Origin: Candidatus Cloacimonadota bacterium
GTDB taxonomy: Bacteria > Cloacimonadota > Cloacimonadia > Cloacimonadales > TCS61
DNA length: 10,774 nucleotides
NCBI GenBank assembly: GCA_021157645.1
Contig: JAGGWC010000141.1
Coordinates: 1-10,774 of the forward strand
Reading direction: 5' to 3'
A model generated the notes under the pieces. It ran no database searches and was not told the DNA's origin. It worked only from the letters and a program-made list of their open reading frames with translations. Each line of letters opens with the position of its first letter. Within the stretch, counting starts at the first letter, position 1. Below are positions 7,794 through 10,774 of the stretch, in pieces. Made by a program: the position numbers and the translations under genes.

Positions 7794-7804
7794 ATCACCC
7801 CCCT
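7794..7804 (-). promoter_or_regulatory. Extended ribosome binding site of rpsU
   Basis: Minus-strand AGGGGGGTGAT corresponds to the extended Shine-Dalgarno AAGGAGGTGAT with two A-to-G changes, each of which still allows a G-U pair with the 16S anti-Shine-Dalgarno. Its core overlaps the GTG at 7798, so that codon cannot use it, whereas TTG at 7789 is 8 bases away. This decides the start codon. Confidence 0.7.
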
Positions 7805-7821
7805 TTTATTTATGTGAAATT

Positions 7822-7851
7822 CAAAATTCTGAGTATTACTTATCCTGTCAA
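7822..7851 (-). promoter_or_regulatory. Candidate promoter of the rpsU cluster
   Basis: On the minus strand TTGACA (7846-7851) is followed, 19 bases after its TTG, by GAATTTTG (7822-7829). This matches TAnnTTTG except for the first base, while as a sigma-70 -10 (GAATTT) it is poor. Predicted transcription starts near 7815, about 25 bases before the TTG codon. It lies in the 248-base divergent spacer shared with the plus-strand foldase gene. Confidence 0.45.
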
Positions 7852-8046
7852 GCCTAAATATATTGATATTAATAATTTATAAATCAAATTCTAATTTATC
7901 TTGTACAATCTGCTATCCAAGCCTTTCTGAATAATTCCAGATACTTTAATTCATTGATTCATAAAAAAAAGCTTGAATAAATATCATAGATTTTAGTTAT
8001 TGCACAAATTAAATGAAATATATAAAATATTTTTGGAGGAAGTATA

Positions 8047-9822
8047 ATGTTACAAGGACTTAGAAAACATGGCTCATGGATAGTTTTGATAATTGCTGCT
8101 GTTTTTATTATTTCAATGGCAATTGGTGGAATTACCAGTATTTTTATTAAAAAACCATTTGTGGGAAGTATCGCAGGAAAAAAAATCTACCCGAATGATT
8201 TTAGCGAATATTTACAAAATGCGTATGCTGGTTATGCTCAACAAAATCCCGATAAAGAAATTGATGAACAAACTGCAAAACAGCTGAATGACCAAACTTG
8301 GAACCAACTTGTGCAACAAATCTTATTTGATAAAGCTGTGAAAAAACGTCACATAAAAATTACTGATGACGATATTATAGAGGAATTGAAAAATCCGGCA
8401 GAAGATATTACAAGCATTCCACAATTCCAAACTGATGAAAAATTTGATTATGCAAAATATGAAACACTTCTTATGGAAAATCCTGAATTCGCAAACTGGC
8501 TGGAAAGCCGTATTCGAGGATCTCTTCCATATCAAAGACTCTATGATAATGTAAAATCTGAAGTAACCGTTACAGTTGAAGAAGTTAAAGAACAGTACAT
8601 TGACGACAACAATCTTGCTGATGCAGAAATAATATTTTTCAATCCTAATAAGATCAAAGATATAGAAGTGACTGACGAAGATATGCAGACATATTACGAA
8701 GAAAATAAAGAAGAATTCAAAAAAGAACCTGCCAGAAAACTAAAATATGTAGCTGTTAATCTAAAACCGAGTGAAGCTGATATAAAACTTGTGAAAACAA
8801 GAGTTGATTCGATATACAATCTTGCAATTAGCAACGGAGATTTTGCTGAACTTGCAAAGAAATATTCCGAAGGACCTTCCGCACCACAAGGTGGAGACTT
8901 GGGTTATTTTGCTAAAGGAAAGATGGTTCCCGCTTTTGAAAATGTAGCATTCCAATTAAATACAGGTGATATCAGTAAACCAGTTCATTCTAGATTTGGC
9001 TGGCATATTATCAAGCTTTATGATAAACGAACGAAAGATGGTGTAGAAGAAATTAGGGCAAGTCATATCCTCTTAAAAGAAGAAGCTTCTGAAGCAACAA
9101 AAGATAACCTTGAGATTTTAGCAAATGACCTTTATACAAAGGCAAAAGATTTGGGTTTAGATAAAGCAGCTGAAGAACTTGCTTATGAGATCACTGAGAC
9201 AAAAGAAATTTACGAATCAACAAAATATATTGGTGGTATTGGCAGAAATGAGGAACTTGTTAAATTTGCTTTTGACAACAAAATAGGAAAACTTGCTGAA
9301 CCTGTTCTCAAAGATGACGGTAATTATCTTCTTTGCGAAGTATCGTTTATTATTGGAGAACATTATCAGGTATTTGAAGATGCTCAAAAACAAATTGAAA
9401 GTATCGTAAAAAAAGAAAAGCAAAAAGAGATCTCGCAAACAAATGCCCTTGAATTTACAAATAAATTTGATGAGGCAGATTATATGAAAAATGCTGAATC
9501 TGAAGGAATTGAAATTATTGAAGCATTAAATGTGAAGATTGATAACACATTTAAACAAATCGGGAAAGATGAAATTTTAAATGAAGCTATCCTGGCAAAA
9601 GAAGCCGGAGAATACACTGATGTTATCAACGGTGAAAGAGGTTCCTACATTGCTTTAGTAAAAGTTCGCACTCACCCCAATATGGATAAATTCGAAAAAG
9701 ATCAGGATAAACTTATGGAAGAAGCTCAAACAAAAGCAGAGGATGAGCATTTGAATGAATGGTTTAGGAATTTAAAAGAAGATGCAGAAATTATTGATAA
9801 TAGAAGTGAATATTATAATTAG
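8047..9822 (+). CDS. Membrane-anchored parvulin-type peptidyl-prolyl isomerase (PpiD/SurA-like)
   Basis: A 591-residue periplasmic folding factor held in the inner membrane by one N-terminal segment (about 11-34) after a short basic start (MLQGLRKHGS). The chaperone-like N-terminal part spans about 36-225. A parvulin domain at about 230-326 shows DFAELAKKYSEGPSAPQGGDLGYF, MVPAFENVAFQL and FGWHIIKL; this domain isomerises proline peptide bonds in unfolded client proteins. A second stretch begins with RASHILLKEE (337-346), the usual opening of a parvulin domain, and continues to about 437, but lacks the FGWH-type ending and looks degenerate. The C-terminal part is helical and charged. The architecture resembles PpiD more than soluble SurA. 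GGAGG with 8 bases spacing precedes the ATG. Its upstream region is divergent from rpsU; no convincing promoter is visible. Confidence 0.9.
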   Translation: MLQGLRKHGSWIVLIIAAVFIISMAIGGITSIFIKKPFVGSIAGKKIYPNDFSEYLQNAYAGYAQQNPDKEIDEQTAKQLNDQTWNQLVQQILFDKAVKKRHIKITDDDIIEELKNPAEDITSIPQFQTDEKFDYAKYETLLMENPEFANWLESRIRGSLPYQRLYDNVKSEVTVTVEEVKEQYIDDNNLADAEIIFFNPNKIKDIEVTDEDMQTYYEENKEEFKKEPARKLKYVAVNLKPSEADIKLVKTRVDSIYNLAISNGDFAELAKKYSEGPSAPQGGDLGYFAKGKMVPAFENVAFQLNTGDISKPVHSRFGWHIIKLYDKRTKDGVEEIRASHILLKEEASEATKDNLEILANDLYTKAKDLGLDKAAEELAYEITETKEIYESTKYIGGIGRNEELVKFAFDNKIGKLAEPVLKDDGNYLLCEVSFIIGEHYQVFEDAQKQIESIVKKEKQKEISQTNALEFTNKFDEADYMKNAESEGIEIIEALNVKIDNTFKQIGKDEILNEAILAKEAGEYTDVINGERGSYIALVKVRTHPNMDKFEKDQDKLMEEAQTKAEDEHLNEWFRNLKEDAEIIDNRSEYYN

Positions 9823-9833
9823 TGTCTAAAAAA

Positions 9834-9847
9834 ACCTTGCGAATGGT
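9834..9847 (+). repeat. 14-base element, copy 1
   Basis: ACCTTGCGAATGGT. It shares 11 of 14 bases with copy 2 in the same orientation. The differing centre (GCG versus CGC) makes TTGCGAA of this copy the exact reverse complement of TTCGCAA in copy 2. Confidence 0.7.
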
Positions 9848-9904
9848 GCATCGGCTTGAGAAGCAAACGATGCTAAAATTCTCTTGCCTGTCTAATGGCT
9901 ACAA

Positions 9905-9918
9905 ACCTTCGCAATGGT
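9905..9918 (+). repeat. 14-base element, copy 2
   Basis: ACCTTCGCAATGGT, a direct copy 71 bases after copy 1. It can pair with copy 1 through a 7-bp core plus an AACC/GGTT extension, or with copy 3 through ACCTT/AAGGT and ATGGTT/AACCAT around a 4x4 internal loop. Confidence 0.7.
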
Positions 9919-9960
9919 TAAATATTTTATGTCGACCATAACGGAGGTTTCATAAGTTAA

Positions 9961-9974
9961 ACCATCTGTAAGGT
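9961..9974 (-). repeat. 14-base element, copy 3 (inverted)
   Basis: Its reverse complement ACCTTACAGATGGT shares the ACCTT and ATGGT arms with copies 1 and 2 but not the four-base centre. In a plus-strand RNA it could pair with copy 1 or copy 2, excluding other pairings of the same copy. Confidence 0.6.
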
Positions 9975-9983
9975 CTTAAATTC

Positions 9984-10012
9984 AAAGCGAGTTTTTACAA
10001 CTCGCTTTTTTT
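9984..10012 (+). terminator. Intrinsic terminator of the foldase transcript
   Basis: Perfect 10-bp inverted repeat AAAGCGAGTT / AACTCGCTTT (9984-10008) with a 5-base loop, with a run of seven T at 10006-10012 on the plus strand. The T run overlaps the last codon positions of cdd on the other strand. On the minus strand the hairpin is followed by GAATTTAAG, a weaker tail, so it may stop cdd transcripts only in part. Confidence 0.88.
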
Positions 10013-10391
10013 ATTTATCCAGATTAAAACTGAGTGGTAATAATTCTTGAATACTTGTTTCAAGTTCATCAATTAAGGAAACAACCGTGATCTTTAGATC
10101 AGAAGAAAATTCTGAGATAACCTGACGACAAGCACCACAGGGATAGAATAATTCTTCTGTATTAGAATATATCACAAGTTCTTTAAAGTTTCTCTCACCT
10201 TCAGATACAGCTTTGAAGATTGCTGTTCTTTCTGCACAATTTGTTAAACCGTATGATGCATTCTCAACGTTACAGCCAGTAAAAATCTTTCCTGATTTTG
10301 TTAATAATGCCGCTCCAACCTGAAATCCGGAATAAGGAACATATGCATTTTCTGATACTTTTTTTGCAGCTTCTATCAATTTCTGTTTCAT
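10011..10391 (-). CDS. cdd: Cytidine deaminase
   Basis: It deaminates cytidine and deoxycytidine to uridine and deoxyuridine in pyrimidine salvage; cytoplasmic. At 126 residues it is the size of the homotetrameric class with one zinc per subunit. The zinc site is complete: Cys52 and the catalytic Glu54 in NCAERTA, then Cys85 and Cys88 in PCGACRQ. The substrate-binding segment CNVENASYG (40-48) and the C-terminal ELLPLSF are also typical. AAGGAG with 6 bases spacing precedes the ATG. Upstream on the same strand is TACAAT (10437-10442), a good -10 without a clear -35. It is convergent with the foldase gene and divergent from the TrpF-like gene; no functional link to either is apparent. Confidence 0.96.
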   Translation of the reverse strand: MKQKLIEAAKKVSENAYVPYSGFQVGAALLTKSGKIFTGCNVENASYGLTNCAERTAIFKAVSEGERNFKELVIYSNTEELFYPCGACRQVISEFSSDLKITVVSLIDELETSIQELLPLSFNLDK

Positions 10392-10483
10392 AGTTTTCTC
10401 CTTGCTCTGCTATCAAAACCAGCTATTTGCTAAAGTATTGTAAAGTGATTTTTCTAAAACAAAATAAATTAATGATAAATATT

Positions 10484-10512
10484 TTGACATTTATGGTCAC
10501 AATTTCATTTAT
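10484..10512 (+). promoter_or_regulatory. Candidate promoter/operator of the TrpF-like gene
   Basis: Perfect TTGACA (10484-10489) followed after 17 bases by ATTTAT, a weak -10; a T-rich TATCTTTT lies slightly further on (10510-10517). The -35 overlaps the inverted repeat TGAC-N7-GTCA (10485-10499), which could be an operator. Distance to the GTG start is about 28 bases from the -10. Confidence 0.3.
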
Positions 10513-10539
10513 CTTTTTGTAATAAATGGAGGGGAAATA

Positions 10540-10774
10540 GTGGATAAAGTTATTAATCCAAGAATTAAAATATGTTGTATTAGTAATTTAAAAGAAGCTA
10601 AGATAGCAATAAATATGGGTGTATCAGCATTAGGTCTCGTTTCGGAAATGCCTAGTGGTCCGGGAGTGATCTCAATGGAAACTATCAAGCAGATCACAGC
10701 TATAGTACCTCCGCCAATTGCTACATTTTTATTAACATCCAAACAAGATGTAAATGATATAATTAAGCAGCACG
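10540..10774 (+). CDS. TrpF-like phosphoribosylanthranilate isomerase, N-terminal fragment
   Basis: The first 78 codons of a gene leaving the window at its right edge. The start is GTG, supported by GGAGG (10528-10532) with 7 bases spacing; no in-frame ATG occurs near it. The protein begins with PRIKICCISNLKEAKIAINMGVSALGLVSEMPSGPG. This matches the first beta strand, the catalytic-cysteine region and the phosphate-side loop of the TrpF (beta/alpha)8 barrel, which usually reads KICGITxxEDAxxAxxxGADAxGFIF. The first cysteine is kept and the usual glycine after it is a second cysteine. Canonical TrpF isomerises phosphoribosylanthranilate in tryptophan synthesis. No other trp gene is in view, so this may be a stand-alone paralogue. 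Confidence 0.75.
   Translation, partial: MDKVINPRIKICCISNLKEAKIAINMGVSALGLVSEMPSGPGVISMETIKQITAIVPPPIATFLLTSKQDVNDIIKQH

Larger units (their letters stand above)
9828..9919 (-). ncRNA. Candidate small structured RNA or long-stem terminator (minus strand)
   Basis: Read on the minus strand, AACC-A-TTGCGAA (9919-9908) pairs with TTCGCAAGGTT (9843-9833): 4 bp, a 1-base bulge, then 7 perfect bp. Seven T follow (9834-9828; the first two also belong to the stem). Inside are a small GCC/GGC hairpin and the 6+4 bp hairpin at 9848-9873. A closing stem followed by a U run is typical of an intrinsically terminated small RNA or a branched terminator for cdd. A TAAAAT lies about 8 bases upstream (9925-9930), but there is no matching -35, so I cannot support an own promoter. 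Confidence 0.35.
9823..10010. other. Structured convergent spacer between the foldase and cytidine deaminase genes
   Basis: 188 non-coding bases with markedly more structure than the other spacers. It contains three related 14-base elements (listed separately), two TGTCTAA heptamers (9823-9829, 9889-9895), the hairpin GCATCG-GCTT-GAG-AAGC-AAA-CGATGC (9848-9873) and a terminator at its right edge. The only open frame of note is 32 codons (ATG at 9843) with no ribosome binding site and no recognisable product. It would be transcribed as the 3' UTR of the foldase on one strand and of cdd on the other. Its function is unknown. Confidence 0.7.

Noticed and set aside
8000..8028. TTGCAC-N17-TAAAAT as a promoter for the foldase gene.
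   Set aside because: The -35 matches only in TTG, and the start would fall within the GGAGG ribosome binding site, leaving almost no leader.
9863..9895. GCAAACGA followed by an open frame to TAA (reads ANDAKILLPV), resembling the start of a tmRNA tag reading frame.
   Set aside because: The tag does not end in the usual ALAA-type sequence, and no tRNA-like acceptor or T-arm sequence (GGTTCGA-type) with CCA occurs in the spacer; the region is also too short for a one-piece tmRNA.
9843..9941. 32-codon open frame on the plus strand in the convergent spacer.
   Set aside because: There is no ribosome binding site, the frame overlaps the paired repeats, and the product has no recognisable feature; likely chance.
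9823..9962. GTCTAA and GTTAAAC motifs reminiscent of integron attC core sites flanking inverted repeats.
   Set aside because: The left motif does not end in AAC as an attC core requires, spacing and L-site arrangement do not fit, and no integrase or cassette is in view.
9823..10012. Possible 6S RNA, by length and position between genes.
   Set aside because: The best folds are branched with separate hairpins rather than a rod with a central bubble, and no promoter is visible directly upstream.
10509..10742. 77-codon minus-strand frame opposite the TrpF-like gene.
   Set aside because: The opposite strand encodes a recognisable TrpF-like protein with a good ribosome binding site and a GTG start; this frame is its shadow.

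Overview
The window is an AT-rich stretch of a bacterial chromosome that carries almost only housekeeping genes. I see no phage, transposon, CRISPR or defence genes. The primary sigma factor is full length (580 aa, with an N-terminal region and a long non-conserved insert) and its core is canonical, which argues against Bacteroidota, whose main sigma factors are short. The gene order, a membrane-anchored parvulin foldase and promoter-like sites resembling those of the Fibrobacterota-Chlorobiota-Bacteroidota (FCB) group suggest a deep-branching Gram-negative lineage. Something like Cloacimonadota is a guess; the phylum cannot be fixed from this window.

Layout: (1) At the left edge is the start of a minus-strand thioredoxin-like gene, then about 400 bases of AT-rich spacer. 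(2) A minus-strand tRNA with a CAU anticodon, probably the AUA-reading tRNA-Ile2, has its own promoter candidate and terminator. (3) From 7.8 kb down to 0.67 kb runs a minus-strand macromolecular-synthesis cluster: rpsU, yqeY, an intrinsic terminator, then cvpA, mutS2, dnaG and rpoD, the last four packed with gaps of 0 to 11 bases. It joins a ribosomal protein, DNA primase and the primary sigma factor, so translation, replication initiation and transcription can be co-regulated. (4) Divergent from rpsU, on the plus strand, is a PpiD/SurA-like periplasmic foldase. (5) The foldase converges with a minus-strand cytidine deaminase gene. Between them lie about 190 bases of non-coding DNA with three related 14-base elements that can pair with each other in alternative ways. 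(6) A plus-strand TrpF-like gene with a GTG start runs off the right edge.

The least explained part is the convergent spacer at 9823-10013. It holds nested inverted repeats, and each strand has its terminator-like hairpin at the far side of the spacer, next to the opposing gene. It could be a structured 3' UTR, a small RNA, an overlapping-terminator arrangement or a small repeat element. Other points are the rpsU start codon (TTG rather than an upstream GTG that lies inside the ribosome binding site), a degenerate Smr motif in MutS2, and a recurring promoter-like pattern (TTGACA followed at fixed distance by a T-rich box). No clearly new multi-gene system is visible.
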